A DNA stretch of 64,000 nt from Phlebotomus papatasi (lineage: Eukaryota > Arthropoda > Insecta > Diptera > Psychodidae). The stretch covers positions 54,498,001-54,562,000 of the forward strand of contig NC_077222.1 in assembly GCF_024763615.1 (NCBI RefSeq), given 5' to 3'. Shown here piece after piece: positions 1 through 12,396 of the stretch. Under the pieces are notes generated by a model. That model worked only from the letters and a program-made list of their open reading frames with translations. It did no database searches and was not told the origin of the DNA. How positions within the stretch are numbered: the first letter of the stretch is position 1; each line of letters starts with the position of its first letter. Made by a program: the position numbers and the translations under genes.

Positions 1-1320
1 CCGCTGCCACTGCAGATGATATAAGGGCAAAAGATGTTTCCATAATATAATTTCTTCAAATATGGGAGTTATATCACTAGGATATGGATCACGTCACGAG
101 GCAATGAATCTCTTGAAATATGTATTTCCAATTTATAAGTTGAATCTTCATAGCTGTACGCCAAATCGCTTCAATCTGAAATAGATGTGATTCAGGAGGA
201 AGGTGTCTTCGCACAATTATTGATGGAGCTGTGAAGAACGTGGCAGTATCATTGACTTGAAGATTTCCGTAGAGTTGAACAAACTATTAGAATAACAGAA
301 CAGAGATGAAATTACTATAAATGAAAATAGCTTATTTTACATATAGATTAATATCTGAATCCTGAATCATTTTTTATGTTTCTAATTTTACTGCAAACCT
401 TGCAAATTTTCAATAAGCTTCATATCTTGGAAATGTGAATAGTATTCAACTCTGAGTCATAGTACATGAATGAATTGAAAAAGTTAAGGATGGAACTTCA
501 ATAAACGTGTAAAGTCTCTTTATATTCTATTCGTTTTCTTGTACTCTTCCCATTCAAGGTACTTAAATGAGAAATGATAAAATATTTATCAGCTTCTTAT
601 CCAAGGTACATGGGTGAAGGGAAACATCCAATATTTGCGTGTCGTTTTTTTATTGCTCTTTATTTTCCTCCGGAGGAACAGCGAACGCACACAATTAAAT
701 TCCAATTCAACACACTTTAAGAGCCAATAAATTTCTTCAAAATACTTGACGAAACAGCATGAGCAGACAAATTAATAGACAACAAATTGAAGCCTTGTTT
801 ATTTGCAATTAATCCACTTGATCAGTTAACCCATTAATCCTCATATGAAGTCATCTAAATACAAGAGAATTTCATATGGAGTTGGGTAGAGCAACCCTTA
901 AATAAATAAACAATTTTAAATAAATGTTTAATAAATAAATTAAATTTTAATTTTTTTTATTATATTTATAAAACTACGATGTTTTTTTCCAATTCAATGT
1001 AAACTTTTTTTTAAAGTATCTAAAATAGTAACCCAGGGGTATCATACTTCTGCTTAAAACCATGCAACCACCTTACAACTGTATAATACCAGGATTAATG
1101 GTATTACACCAGGAAAATTAGGAGTTGCATTACATAGAAGCGTGTGCTTTAATTCAATTAGGTTCAACATGGTCTCACATATAAAATTAATATTAAGATT
1201 AATACTTTCTGAGTTGCAAGAATAGCAAAAACAAAAGATAGCAAGAACTTTATCTTGCCTCTATCTCACATTTCCCTACTGCGCACAAAGTTGATAATCA
1301 TTAAACCGCTCGAAAACTGA
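1..1320. other. AT-rich intergenic DNA, no gene seen
   Basis: I see no supported gene, RNA or repeat boundary here. Homopolymer A/T runs dominate, especially around 900-1020. A 14-codon minus-strand frame starting at the ATG complement 43-41 runs off the left edge; it is too short to call. Confidence 0.5.
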
Positions 1321-1364
1321 CCGAATCACAGTTGGTACGCATAGATAATTGCAGTATTTGCCAT

Positions 1365-2050
1365 TAATATGGTTCAGAAAACAACTTATACCAAGAGTAA
1401 TCTACCTCTACTAATTTGTATCTCTTACCGTTTGGTCTCTAGTAGGGTTTATGAAAGTTTACGAAAGGGAAAAAGAATATTTAAAAAAATAGGTCATTTG
1501 CGAGTACTTTACCAATTCATTACCGATTGTGCTCGATGCAACCGGGTTGGAAATTTCAAAGCCTTTTCAAATAATCCAAATTTAACCAAATCGGCTGAAA
1601 AGTATACCCTCTAGACTAGTTAAACTTTGACCTTTAAAAATTCTAGATGGCGATTTTTCAAGTTAGAGGTATGTTTAGACTAAATGTTTACCTGGATTAC
1701 CTGCAAAGCATATCCAAAAATAAAACAAATCATAGGATCAGTTTTCAAATTAAACAAAAAGAACATGATTTTGGAGTAGATGGAGGGTGGTCGGGGTAAA
1801 AAGAAAACAGATTTGGAGATATTGTTTTTTGTTGGGGGTCACCAAAGACCGGAAATTGATATCTTTTACCGTTTAAGCTCCAGGACGGTGACAAATTGAA
1901 AACAAAACGGATTATATAACTGTTCTTTTTTTGAGTTCCATCAGTAAAAAAGTCAGCAAAAAACTCATAAGCTATTTTCGAATTCAGATATATCAATGCA
2001 ATAAGTGAATTACTAATTAGCCTGTAATTTATTCTCGACTACATCTCGCG
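1365..2050. repeat. Dispersed repeat N, copy 1 (two degenerate units)
   Basis: The segment matches 24,740-25,460 in blocks. Shared phrases include TATCTCTTACCGTTTGG, CAAGATGGCGATTTT-like text, GCAAAGCATATCCAAAAATA, and a GACCGGAAATTGATATC block followed by an ACCGTTTAAG-like stretch. The same blocks recur in order at the second site, so this is one repeat family of about 350-400-base units. No coding frame survives across units. The class is unknown. Confidence 0.55.
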
Positions 2051-2234
2051 GAGCCGCAGAGGTCGATAAACCAATTAAGATTATTTGACACAAAGTGAAG
2101 AAAATGCCAATTATGAATTTTAGACATATTTCCCATATTTCTATTTCTTAGCAATTATCTTAAAAATTTTCTTACCTTATAAAAATTATCTTAAAAAATA
2201 TCAAAAGACATATTTTGTATTTTTAGTGGGCCTT

Positions 2235-2383
2235 ATGCCCAACGCACAATAAACTTTGTTTTGTAAACATGTTTTTACATTTCAATGAGAGTGAATCAAA
2301 CAGAGAGATCTAGTCGTCTCGCTCTTTCTCACAGGAAATTTTGAAAACACATTTACAAACAAAAGTTATTGTGCGTTGAGCAT
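2235..2383. mobile_element. Short MITE with CAACGCACAATAA inverted ends
   Basis: The left end reads TGCCCAACGCACAATAAACT and the right end is its near reverse complement (AGTTATTGTGCGTTGAGCA). The arms then continue as TTTGTTTTGTAAACATG versus CACATTTACAAACAAAAG. It is about 150 bases long with no coding capacity, so a non-autonomous DNA element is the likely identity. Confidence 0.55.
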
Positions 2384-2773
2384 TATTTCCCAAAAGATAT
2401 TTTTTTTACAAAAAGAATCTAATTTATATAGGGCACAATAGAACAATTTTGAACATTAGAATTTTGAAATTTTATCACTATTTTAGATAAGTAAAAACAA
2501 AAGATCAGAGAGAAGCTCTTTTCTTTTTCACTATATTCGTGTTTTTTTTCTTTTTACTCGTCTACTAAAACTGTGAGGGAACCACAAAATTCATAATTAT
2601 ATATTTCTTTTATTTATTTTTTCATACACTCGAGCTCAGTTAGCCCTATACCACTATAGGAATCCACAACCTCCCAATATTCTTGTCCAAATTACCCCCT
2701 TAATTACTAAAAATTAAATAATTTTTATTTTCCCTTCGCTAAAACTTACATGAAAATTTCACTGCTTTTAAAG

Positions 2774-2827
2774 TTCTATATTGAATTCTATATTTCTATA
2801 TTGAGTTCTATATTGAATTCTATATTG
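2774..2827. repeat. Short tandem repeat of TTCTATATTGAA
   Basis: About five imperfect copies of an 11-12 base unit (TTCTATATTGAA, TTCTATATTGAG) lie head to tail. Confidence 0.75.
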
Positions 2828-2829
2828 TT

Positions 2830-4724
2830 AATTTTTTGCTGCCAAAATTCAATTCCTACTGTTCATTTGTTCAGTGTCGATTTTAATGGGTTAAACGTAA
2901 GTGAATAAATTAAATTCGCAGGTAAAAAGCTTCATCCAATTTCTTAGATGGACTCATACAAATAAAGAATATGAATTGAGATCTAATTCTATTAAATATC
3001 GTCAATGCTCCGATTTTATCGTATATGTATTTCAGTGAGTCTGGGAAGGCATAAAAACATTTTTCCGGCTGGGATTTTAATGGAATTAATTGCGGTAAGA
3101 TTTTTGATGTCTTACTAAATCTCACACGTAGAGCGAGCTTTACGAATGATGGCATTGAAATTTCATACGTAAAACATTGTTTCCGTATTATGCCGATGAG
3201 ACATATGATGTCAATTATATTTTGATTTAACATTGTACGATATCCTTCTTAGTATTTATTATATTTTTTTTTTACTTAAATTTCACTCAAAAATATTTAT
3301 TTTTTGTAACTAAAATTAGAACATGAGGTATGGTTTACCGAAAAATTAAATCTCCATTGATTTTTCAATTAAATATAAAATACTACTGAAATAAATGGAC
3401 GTGCATCATTATAAAAATTCATACAATATGACTGAACTTTATGCAATGAATATCTAATGATGCTCAATTAGTTTAATTTGCCCAAGCATCAATCATAATT
3501 AATAAAATTCCAGTGGTTGAAATAACGGAAAAGAGTATCGAATTTTAATATGATTTAAAATTAAATACCCACTTTGGACTTGCAGTAAATGGACCATGGC
3601 ATCCCATGGGGGTGGATTGAGGGGTGAAATGCAACAAATTGCGCTGAGCTTTTTTTTTTGGGTGTGAGAAACAGCATGGGATTTATGAGCGGAAGGAAGT
3701 GACAAAAAAGGAATGTTGACATCAAACATTTGGACTCTTCTATAGAAATTATTAATGGGTGCTATATTTTATCGACTATCCCCAAACCATCTTTCTTTGG
3801 CACTTTAGCATTCCTAGACTCTTCCTCTTTATTCTATGCGGAAAATGAAATCTAGCATGGGATGTTAGATTTATAAGTTACGTGATTTACCAGAATTACA
3901 AAAAAAAAATCATATGTTCATGCTCAAACCAGTAAAGTTCAATTATTTAATTTACACTCCTAATTGAAAAATTACAGTATTTTATTGGAAAACTGATTGC
4001 CTAGTGCAACATGAGTTAAACTAAGAGATACTTTGGTGAAAGAGCCTGGTAAAGAGTTCGAATTCTCCTTGAAATCTGACCTTGGGATGCCACGAAGTTA
4101 TTTCAGACAGGTTTAATGAACCATTTTCAAACTCTCAATAGTTATGCTTTTTCTCATTCTCTTTGACTTAAAGTGTGTAACTAGAGAATTCAGTTCTGCA
4201 GACGTCAATTCATTTTCTTTACACTCAGAAAAAATACTTTTCCTTATTATTTTTGAGAATAGTTAGAACAGTTTATTTAATATTAATACCTTGCTAAACT
4301 GCAGATGATTTAGCATAACTCCTGATTCTTATTTTGCTTTTCGTATTTTTAACGGAAATTATATTGATTTTTTTTTACATAGCATTTTTTTGAAAAATAA
4401 TTTTAGGTCACGTCCCTTCTACGCTGAAAATCCTGCATTTTGATTCTATAACAAAGGCATTCTTTCAACACTAAACCGTTTAAGCAAGCCACCATTATAT
4501 ATTAATCTTGGGCGTGACTTGAATGGTTCCGCCTACTAAAAATTAGACCCCGCCCCTACTCAAAGTGTAGGGACATGCACGACTATATATTATTATAATT
4601 ACGTTTCATTTTTGAGAACCTATACGCTCAGTTTCATCTGCAATTGGGTTTGTAGGAAACACCTATCCGTAAAGTGCTATATCATCTTCTCCATAAAACA
4701 TTAATAAAATAATGTAAAAATTTA
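2830..4724. other. AT-rich spacer, no gene seen
   Basis: The longest frame is a 107-codon minus-strand ORF (3,233-2,910). It has no recognisable domain and AT-driven composition, and I treat it as chance. No repeat boundary could be fixed. Confidence 0.45.
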
Positions 4725-5348
4725 TTAGGGGGAACTGGGGCAGTAGTAAACTGGGGTAGTTGTAAACACTGTGATTTTTTTCATTAATTTTAAGACTCCA
4801 GAGGATAAAACCCATGAGCATTCATAGATACCATGGGGATGTATGTCCTCAGAAGAATTGGTCAATAAAATCCTAATACTTTAAAAATAAAAATCATTTT
4901 TCCCGAAAATGTTGATATTTCAATTATTTTGGTCATTTGGATTTCCACCTGGAAATTAAAAATTGTGTAAAATAATCGAAATGTAGCAATACCAGTTCTT
5001 TCCTACATCTTTTAGGATTATATTTATGCATTTACTAGAGAAATTGAGATTCACATTATTTCAAAAGAATTAATAATTGGTCAGAAAACAGCATTTGGGG
5101 TAGATGTAACCAGGCAATTTCAATTTCACAAAATGAGTAGGTAAAAGAGCGGGAAATTGACCTTCATGCGAAATATCTATAATTCATAGTTTACGAAAAA
5201 TTTGGTGGTGCTGTGTTCAATAAAAAGTCACATGATGTCAAAATATGGGGAAACTCCATTGAAAAATGTCTTTGATATGCATGCTTTTACTTTTTTGGCT
5301 GTTTTAATTATTCTTTGTAAAACGTGTCGTGATTTTTTGAAAAATATA

Positions 5349-6626
5349 GGGGAGACCGGGGAGGTTTGGGACAGGGGTAGTGTGGGACAAGGCGATTTTT
5401 TCAATTAATTTTTGAAATAAATGGGATTTAACCATTACTGTATCGTAGGCAATATTAAGATATATCTTGACTAAGAGAATGGATATCCTCAGTTTTATTG
5501 TTTTAATTCTATGAACACTTTCTTGAAAATTGATAAAAATTGTATATTTTGACGTCTCAGTTTTGCTCTTTGTATTTTATATCAGCGATATATAATCAAA
5601 ACTTTTTTATCTCATTAGGTAGCAGTGAAATCTGGGAACATATTTTTATAAAAGTTTCAGAGATTATACGCTCTTGTTTTTTACATAAAGGTTTTCAATA
5701 CCAAAACTACACGTGGGGATGTTTGGGACACCTGAAAGAGGATGAATGGGACGTTGATTTTCGACAAGATTGTAGGTGGTATGCAATTGTTTGTCAAAAT
5801 GAAGAGTAATGCCCAGTTTCTACTGAAAATCTCCCTCTTGTGCAAAGTTTATCAGTGCAGCAGATTTCTCTAACTACAGGGACAATTAAACCATCATTGT
5901 CTTGGGAATCAATAATTTCTTCTCAGAGGATATTCGATCTTCGCCCAATCTAGTTAAAAACTATTTTTTTCGAAAATTTCCCGAACAAGTTCTCCAGAAA
6001 CGGCAAGGCGAGAGATAATTCAGAGAAATAATGAGAAAACAGGTACAATGCAGATGTCGTAAAATCAAACAGGAATCCGCCAATGAGTTCAGAACTAAGA
6101 GTTGCAAGAAAATCTACTCGCCTGAGCAATTTGATAATCATGATTGCAATATTTAGAATAAAAAAAAGTAAAGAAAAGTAGATGGAAAATAAGAAGAAAA
6201 TACTTTAAATAATTGATTGACAATAAATGACTCTACTGTACAAAAAAAATGATATTAATTTCTAAGTGTAAATAAAAGATGAAACATTTTTATTTATATC
6301 AGAAAAAATTTTAATCTGGTATTTAAAATTAATTAACGTGTTCCAGTGATACAAATTATGCGAGAAAAAACGCGTCCCAAACATCACCTTTTGCGTCCCA
6401 TACTGCCCCACATCGGGGAGGTTTGGGACAAAGTGTCAAGTAAAATGTTTTATCTTCTCCAAGAAAACTCAGTTGTTTTCCAAGTTCTATCGAGTACTTC
6501 TTATAAAGTCAATACCCATAAGTATCCTATAGACCGCATAAAACTGTAATACATTATCGTGGTTTTTTGGAATAGTGTCTCAAAGTCAAAACATGAAAAA
6601 GTGTCCCAAACCTCCCCGGTCTCCCC
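5349..6626. mobile_element. Element B: TA-flanked element with GTTTGGGACA word, nested in A
   Basis: Terminal inverted repeats are perfect over at least 25 bases (GGGGAGACCGGGGAGGTTTG then GGACA), flanked by TA at 5,347-5,348 and 6,627-6,628. The word GTTTGGGACA or its complement recurs near 5,363, 5,720, 6,374, 6,420 and 6,602. The 1,278-base interior has no transposase. Short ORFs in it are not coding-like. Confidence 0.8.
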
Positions 6627-6641
6627 TACAGTTTTTATATA

Positions 6642-8237
6642 CACTGCTGGCAATAATCATAGCTCCACTTTTTCATACTGGAAAAACTTTGAAAAAAATT
6701 TTTTTTTAGAAAAAAATAAAAAGATCATTTGAAGGTATTTTCATACCGATATGAAAAATTGCCATTTGAATTTCATACCGTTAGAACTGTGAGTACTGTG
6801 ATAAAATCTTTATCAAAATGGCGATTTTCGGGTGGCAATAATTATAGCTCCACTCAATAAATTTGGCTCAAGGGTATTTATTTTCAATCAGTGAAGGTAA
6901 ATATCATTAAGTAATTTAATTAATAACTTTATTAAGCTAATTAGAATCATTTTTATAAAGTTTTTCATGAATTTTGCTGAAATTTTGTAAGGAAAATGTG
7001 TAATGAACAAAAATATGGGATTAATTAGGGTCTTGAAAGGGATGGAAATTGACAACCAAAAAATTTCCATAAAATTGACAAGATACTATCACCTTTCATC
7101 CGAATTTGTCCATATAGCCAACATATATGCATTTTAAACCACTCCCAGGGCTAAAAATATTCTTTTGTTAGAGGCAAAAGTGTGCAACTTTCCGTGTTAG
7201 AGTCGAAAAAAACAAGTTTTCTACCGAAATTTGATGTAAAACAATGCTGACTGCTTATTCTCATCATGTCCTGTTGATTCTGCCCCAAAACAGAATTCCA
7301 AGTGACTAAGGGGGTCTTCAGAATACTGAAATAGAAAATTATCAAAAAGAAGCTTATTGCAGTTTGATGAATAGAAGGTGTTTTACGTTATTTAAGTGGT
7401 TTAAAATTATTTTTTCAGACAGAAAACAAGTTAAGACAAGACCTACCAATTTTTCTTTATTCGAAAAAATAATGTTGTACCATTTATATTAGGTAAAACA
7501 CCATCAGTTCATCAAACTACAATAAGCTTCTTTTTGATAATTTTCTATTTCAGTATTCTGAAGACCCCCTTAGTCACTTGGAATTCTGTTTTGGGGCAGA
7601 ATCAACAGGACATGATGAGAATAAGCAGTCAGCATTGTTTTACATCAAATTTCGGAAGAAAACTTGTTTTTTTCGACTCTAACACGGAAAGTTGCACACT
7701 TTTGCCTCTAACAAAAGAATATTTTTAGCCCTGGGAGTGGTTTAAAATGCATATATGTTGGCTATATGGACAAATTCGGATGAAAGGTGATAGTATCTTG
7801 TCAATTTTATGGAAATTTTTTGGTTGCCAATTTCCATCCCTTTCAAGACCCTAATTAATCCCTTATTTTTGTTCATTACACATTTTCCTTACAAAATTTC
7901 AGCAAAATTCATGAAAAACTTTATAAAAATGATTCTAATTAGCTTAATAAAGTTATTAATTAAATTACTTAATGATATTTACCTTCACTGATTGAAAATA
8001 AATACCCTTGAGCCAAATTTATTGAGTGGAGCTATAATTATTGCCACCCGAAAATCGCCATTTTGATAAAGATTTTATCACAGTACTCACAGTTCTAACG
8101 GTATGAAATTCAAATGGCAATTTTTCATATCGGTATGAAAATATCTTCAAATGATCTTTTTATTTTTTTCTAAAAAAAATTTTTTTTCAAAGTTTTTCCA
8201 GTATGAAAAAGTGGAGCTATGATTATTGCCAGCAGTG
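6642..8237. mobile_element. Element C: Tc1-like foldback hairpin, nested in A
   Basis: The whole element is one long inverted repeat. Arms of about 745 bases (6,642-7,388 and 7,494-8,237) differ at only a few sites and surround a loop of about 105 bases. The ends start CACTGCTGGCAATAATCATA, which resembles the CAGTGCTGGC ends of Tc1 elements, and TA flanks both sides (6,640-6,641 and 8,238-8,239). Identical small ORFs on opposite strands are a consequence of the palindrome. No transposase is encoded. Transcription through it would give a long hairpin RNA. Confidence 0.8.
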
Positions 8238-8618
8238 TATCTCTTAAGAAATTAAAATAATCGAAAGTGGTGCAAAGTTAATTTCAATGGTGGAAAAAAG
8301 GGTGTTTACATCCTCCCCAGAAAGTGTTTACTTCTACCCCAGGTATTTTGGGAAAAGAGAAAAATGCACAGTGACACAAATTTTATTTTTATGGAAAATT
8401 CAATTGTTTTCCAGCATCCGCATTACCTTCAATGTATTGCCTATACCCAAGGGTAAAACATTAGCTAAGAAAGATTTTCCAAAAAATTACGGTGTCCTTG
8501 GAAAATCACCTCAAATTCGCATCTATCGAAAATGGTTACATGTGCCCCAGTCTCCCCTACTTAATTTATTAATTACGTAAAATACAGTTACTCATAGCCT
8601 CTTAAGCGGCTTCAACCT

Positions 8619-9264
8619 ACACAGAAAAAAATATTTTGTAAAATTGTTCGTAAATGTTTGTGAAATCCTATGGAAGACTTACAAAATGCTCGTAAATCGT
8701 ATACCCCACAAACAAGTTCGTAAAATTTTGCACTTTTACAAACATTTGTTCGTAAATGTACGTAAACACACAAAAAAATGTTCGTAAAATTTTGTCATTT
8801 GTTCGTATTTGTTCGCAAATTTTTGCTCGTATTTGTTCGTAACATTTTTTGTGTGTTTACGAACATTTACGAACATTCATTCATTCATTCATTTTCAACC
8901 GCTTATCCCTATTGGGGTCGCGGGCCCATGACATCAAGGTTAACATCCCACGCCTGTCGGTCCTCCGCCAGTTCAGGAAGATGTTCGAGTTCGATCCCAA
9001 GGCGCTCCCATGCAAGATCCTGAATTTGATTCAGCCACCTTGTCCTAGGCCTGCCTCGAGGTCGAGGTCCCCTCACAATGGCTTGCATTGCAGTGTATGT
9101 AAAAGTACAAAAAATGTTCGTCAAATGATCATTTTACGAACAAAAAAAGTACAAAATTTTACGAACTCGTTTGTGGGGTATATGATTAACGAGCATTTCT
9201 TAAGTCCTCCACAAGATTTCACAAACATTTACGAACAATTTTACAAAATATTTTTTTTCTGTGT
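8619..9264. mobile_element. Foldback element D, copy 1
   Basis: The ends ACACAGAAAAAAATATTTTG and CAAAATATTTTTTTTCTGTGT are inverted repeats, and most of the interior is palindromic, built from the subrepeat GTTCGTAAA and its variants. Two further copies are at 35,738 and 43,585. This copy is interrupted by a LINE tail at 8,876-9,098. There is no coding capacity. Confidence 0.75.
8876..9098 (-). mobile_element. 5'-truncated LINE 3' end (RTE-like) inserted in D1
   Basis: On the minus strand the frame reads RGRPRTRWLNQIQDLAWERL followed by DRQAWD. This resembles the C-terminal tail of non-LTR reverse transcriptase ORFs (GRPxxRW followed by DRxxW). The 3' end carries a (GAAT)n tail, seen on the + strand as four CATT units at 8,876-8,892. 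A related but diverged fragment with an (ATG)n tail is at 40,083-40,297. RTE assignment is by family knowledge of such tails; only about 215 bases remain. Confidence 0.65.
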
Positions 9265-9810
9265 ATATGTATTTGTTCTTGATTGGACCTTATCCACGAT
9301 ATCCAACACTAACACCCTAACAAAAAAGATTCAAGGATTTCCCTTTGATTCATTAAGGTGCACTATTAAGGTTTAATCTGACAATATTGTCAAACATACC
9401 AATTTGATTAATTCGAGTGTTAAGAGATTAATTTGTTATTGCCACAATTGCAATAGGTTTTGTAATAAATATTTATATCTGTCCTGATTAAATTATTGAA
9501 TTCTTTATGCTAGTGACCTTCTTGTAAATTTATTGTCACAAAAATAAAATGGTTTCATTTTGTGTATGAATTCTTGCAGCATACCTCAGAATCTAAATTT
9601 GCTACAATTACAGTGAATGGACCAATTTTCTTCTGGAAAATAAAGGGGCAAAATGAGATGGGATTTTCTTTAGGGTACAGCAGCAGCCTTGAAACTTGGC
9701 CAATTGTCGGTGGTTATTTGTGCCAATTCTGAGACTCATTCTACGGTGTCTAACCTTCGCAATCCTTTTTTTTCCATCCCCATCATCTTCATTTCTTCCG
9801 TTTTACCAAG

Positions 9811-9968
9811 TATCCCACTGAGACACCCACGTACAAAGGTTTGTCTGGCATGAAGGAGCCTCCAGAGGAAATCAATGATGAATCTCTCAAAATCACTCTC
9901 GATTTTCGGTCACAGTATTTTATGTCGTCGATTTACCAGCAGCAAAGTATTCCGTGTCATGTGATACA
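9811..9968 (+). CDS. Candidate coding exon, unknown product
   Basis: A pyrimidine-rich tract ending ACCAAG precedes an open frame that begins YPTETPTYKGLSGMKEPPEE and continues for 52 codons with balanced codon use unlike the AT-rich surroundings. It meets a possible donor (CA, then GTAAAT) at 9,969; without splicing it stops at TAA 9,970-9,972. I do not recognise the product and found no partner exon. A conserved noncoding or chance frame remains possible. Confidence 0.25.
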
Positions 9969-9972
9969 GTAA

Positions 9973-12180
9973 ATCCACCAAGATTTTTTTCTCCCATTCG
10001 ATTCACTTCCATGATAGTACAAAAAGAGCTGTTTTGGCTTTTGTGGTTTATTGCCACTCATACTGTTTCAAGATGTAGGATTAAAAAAAAAAGTTCTGCG
10101 ACAAATCTTGTAATCTGAAAAATCCCCCAGACTTGAGAATCCGGAAAATCTGTCCCACTTCCCCCCTTGGATTGCATACAAAAAAGACCCATCGCAGATT
10201 ATCTGATTCAGTTTGTACTTCTTTCCTTATTGTTCGTTTTTTTAGTCACTGGATGAAACGAAAAAGTTGTGGTTTTACCTCAACTTATAACACTCTGTCC
10301 GATATCTTGGGCAGAGGGATTGCATTCATGGTCATTGTTCCGCAAGTGTTAGTGACAAAATTAACTGAAATCTCAGAGGTACTTCACACAATTGCCGGGG
10401 AAAATCCAGTTGCGGAGGAATTATTGGTACAGACTTGCCGTGCAGAAAATCATTTGTGAGCTTGCAATATCAAGTTCATTGACGGACAACTCACCTTGGT
10501 TAAAAATTACAGAAAATTGACCTCATACACTTCTCTTTTGGGATTTGAGAGCCAATGGAAGATTCAGTTGAAGATTAATTCCTGAGAATTAAGACATATT
10601 TATATATTAAGTATCACAGACTTCTTCCCATCAATTGTTTCCCCAGCAACACTAATTAATCACGCACAATAGTTTAGTCTGTTGCAGAATATTTAATAAT
10701 TCAGTGTAATCAAGCGAAAATGCTTAATTTTCAAGATCAATCTTCATAGCCCAGTATGTTTTATCAAAGCTCCTACATACCTGATTATCCAAACCATCCA
10801 CAAAAGCTGTTTGAAGTTTCATGATATTCGAACTGTTATATCTTTTGCAATTAATTAATATTACATATTCCATTCACGTAAAGTTTATACAGAGATTTCA
10901 GAAGGAAATTAGTTTTCAAGAAAAGGGATTAATATGGTCTTAATTTTTGAATTAAGACTTAGAGTTCATACGTGCCAATCGTAAACTTTTCATGCCTAAA
11001 ATATCCTTTGAACAAGCGCCTGGCAAGTTGGCCTTTTTATATGGAGCTATTTGAAGCCAATTCCTAAATTGATCTCGGACTCGGCTCACAGTGCTCCAAG
11101 GAAAAAAAATTATTTAAACAAAAATTTAGTATATTTATCCCTCCATACGGAAAGGTATCTTATAATACGGAAAAACTTCTCACTTTTTAAATATTTAGCA
11201 TAACGATCACGAGTGCAGAAAAATTCCTATACGCATTTGTATGTGAAAGTAAGAAATTGGCTTCAACTTTGAAGCCCACTCGCCGGGAACTAGCCTTTGA
11301 ACGTTGAATTTTCACTTGCAATCTAGAAAATCAGGAGATCATTCAACCAGAATTTTGATCCCATATGGAATTTAAATTAATATAAATTAAAAAGTAAATT
11401 AAATAAAATGAAAATATATAGGACGTGTTTCTCTTGTCCATTGATTTTCTTAGGCTATTTTTTCTTTAAGATACTGAGAAAAAATGAATAAACGTTATTG
11501 TGACAAAAATACAATTAGGTTAAATCATCGCCCATAAAAAATTAAAACCGAAATTAAAATTTTAAAAATCTTTATTCTTTGAAATAGTAATGACACTCCT
11601 AGGAAACACACAGAAGTTAATGATAGAAAATTGGGTATCATGCTTTATTTCCGAATTATAAAGCACGTTGATCTAAAATTTCGAGTTGATGTCTGTTACT
11701 GTCTAATTAACTTTGGATGCAACAGATATTTAAATATACATTGAAACGATTTTATAAAAAAGAAGAGACAATTTGAGAATTATAGAAAAAGTAAATTTTC
11801 TCTCCTTTTTATACAGCATTATGAACTGTACAACAGATTTTTAATAAATGTAAAATTAATCATAGTTGAATTGATAAAGTTTTCAATTTATACCAGCAGA
11901 TAGGGATCAGTTATATTTTTTATATTCTACATTTTATATCTTTGCAGTTATCATCTTTGATCAGCATCATGCATATTACTCCTTAGAAAAAAGTTTAACA
12001 TATCAGAGGCCTCTTGGAAAAATTCACATATTCCAGAGGTACTTACAATATATCCGCAAGGTCGTGGGAATGGCATCACAGATAAAAATCATAAACCACA
12101 TAAAAATCAATTCTACCTGTTTCATATTGGCTCAGTAGATGAAAATCACGCACACTTATATATACGCAAGATACGAAAAT
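9973..12180. other. AT-rich spacer, no gene seen
   Basis: A 108-codon + frame (10,133-10,459) ends in a stretch (AGENPVAEELLVQTCRAENH) that looks a little coding-like, but it has no splice context or recognisable domain. Nothing else is supported. Confidence 0.4.
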
Positions 12181-12188
12181 AAAATTAC

Positions 12189-12396
12189 TGGTAACAAGAG
12201 AGAAGACTATTGGAAAATTCTGAGAGACAAAAGGTGGAAGGAGAGAATGCTCCAAGTGAAGATGGAGGTGGTAAAATCGAATTCCCTTTTGCAAAACTTC
12301 CACCAAATGCCGTACAACCTGTGCTTGGATCATTCACTACCGCTGTGACTGGCCTGAAGGCGTGAAGTGTCGGTCCTGTATGCACCCAATTTGGGA
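12189..12396 (-). CDS. Candidate coding exon, unknown product
   Basis: On the minus strand an acceptor-like TTCTTTTTATTAAG is followed by an open frame reading VHTGPTLHAFRPVTAVVNDP and, further on, GNSILPPPSSLGAFSPSTF. It ends at a donor-like GTAATT (12,188). Base composition is clearly less AT-rich than the flanks. No ATG opens it, so it would be an internal exon. The product is not recognised and no neighbouring exon was identified. An opposing + frame overlaps it, so the strand is uncertain. Confidence 0.2.

Larger units (their letters stand above)
4727..8557. mobile_element. Element A: TA-flanked G-run element, outer shell of a nest
   Basis: The left end GGGGGAACTGGGGCAGTAG and the right end (read inward GGGGAGACTGGGGCACATG) form terminal inverted repeats directly flanked by TA (4,725-4,726 and 8,558-8,559). 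The word GGGGTAG-(A/T)TGTAA recurs inside near both ends (4,752, 5,097 and, reversed, near 8,336 and 8,537). Two other complete elements, B and C, sit inside it. Without them A is about 950 bases. No transposase is present, so it is non-autonomous. Confidence 0.75.

Noticed and set aside
1..43. Fourteen-codon minus frame METSFALISSAVAA at the left edge
   Set aside because: It could be a signal-peptide start but is too short to judge without sequence beyond the edge.
2910..3233. A 107-codon minus-strand ORF
   Set aside because: No domain, no splice context, AT-driven residues; expected by chance in this much AT-rich DNA.
6888..7991. Identical ORFs on opposite strands at 6,888-7,345 and 7,534-7,991
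   Set aside because: They are mirror products of the arms of hairpin element C, without start context or domains; not genes.
8849..9376. A 175-codon + ORF
   Set aside because: It crosses foldback D1 and an antisense LINE tail; the coding signal is on the other strand.
10133..10459. A 108-codon + ORF near the candidate exon at 9,811
   Set aside because: Its first half is low-quality sequence and no donor or acceptor links it to the candidate exon.
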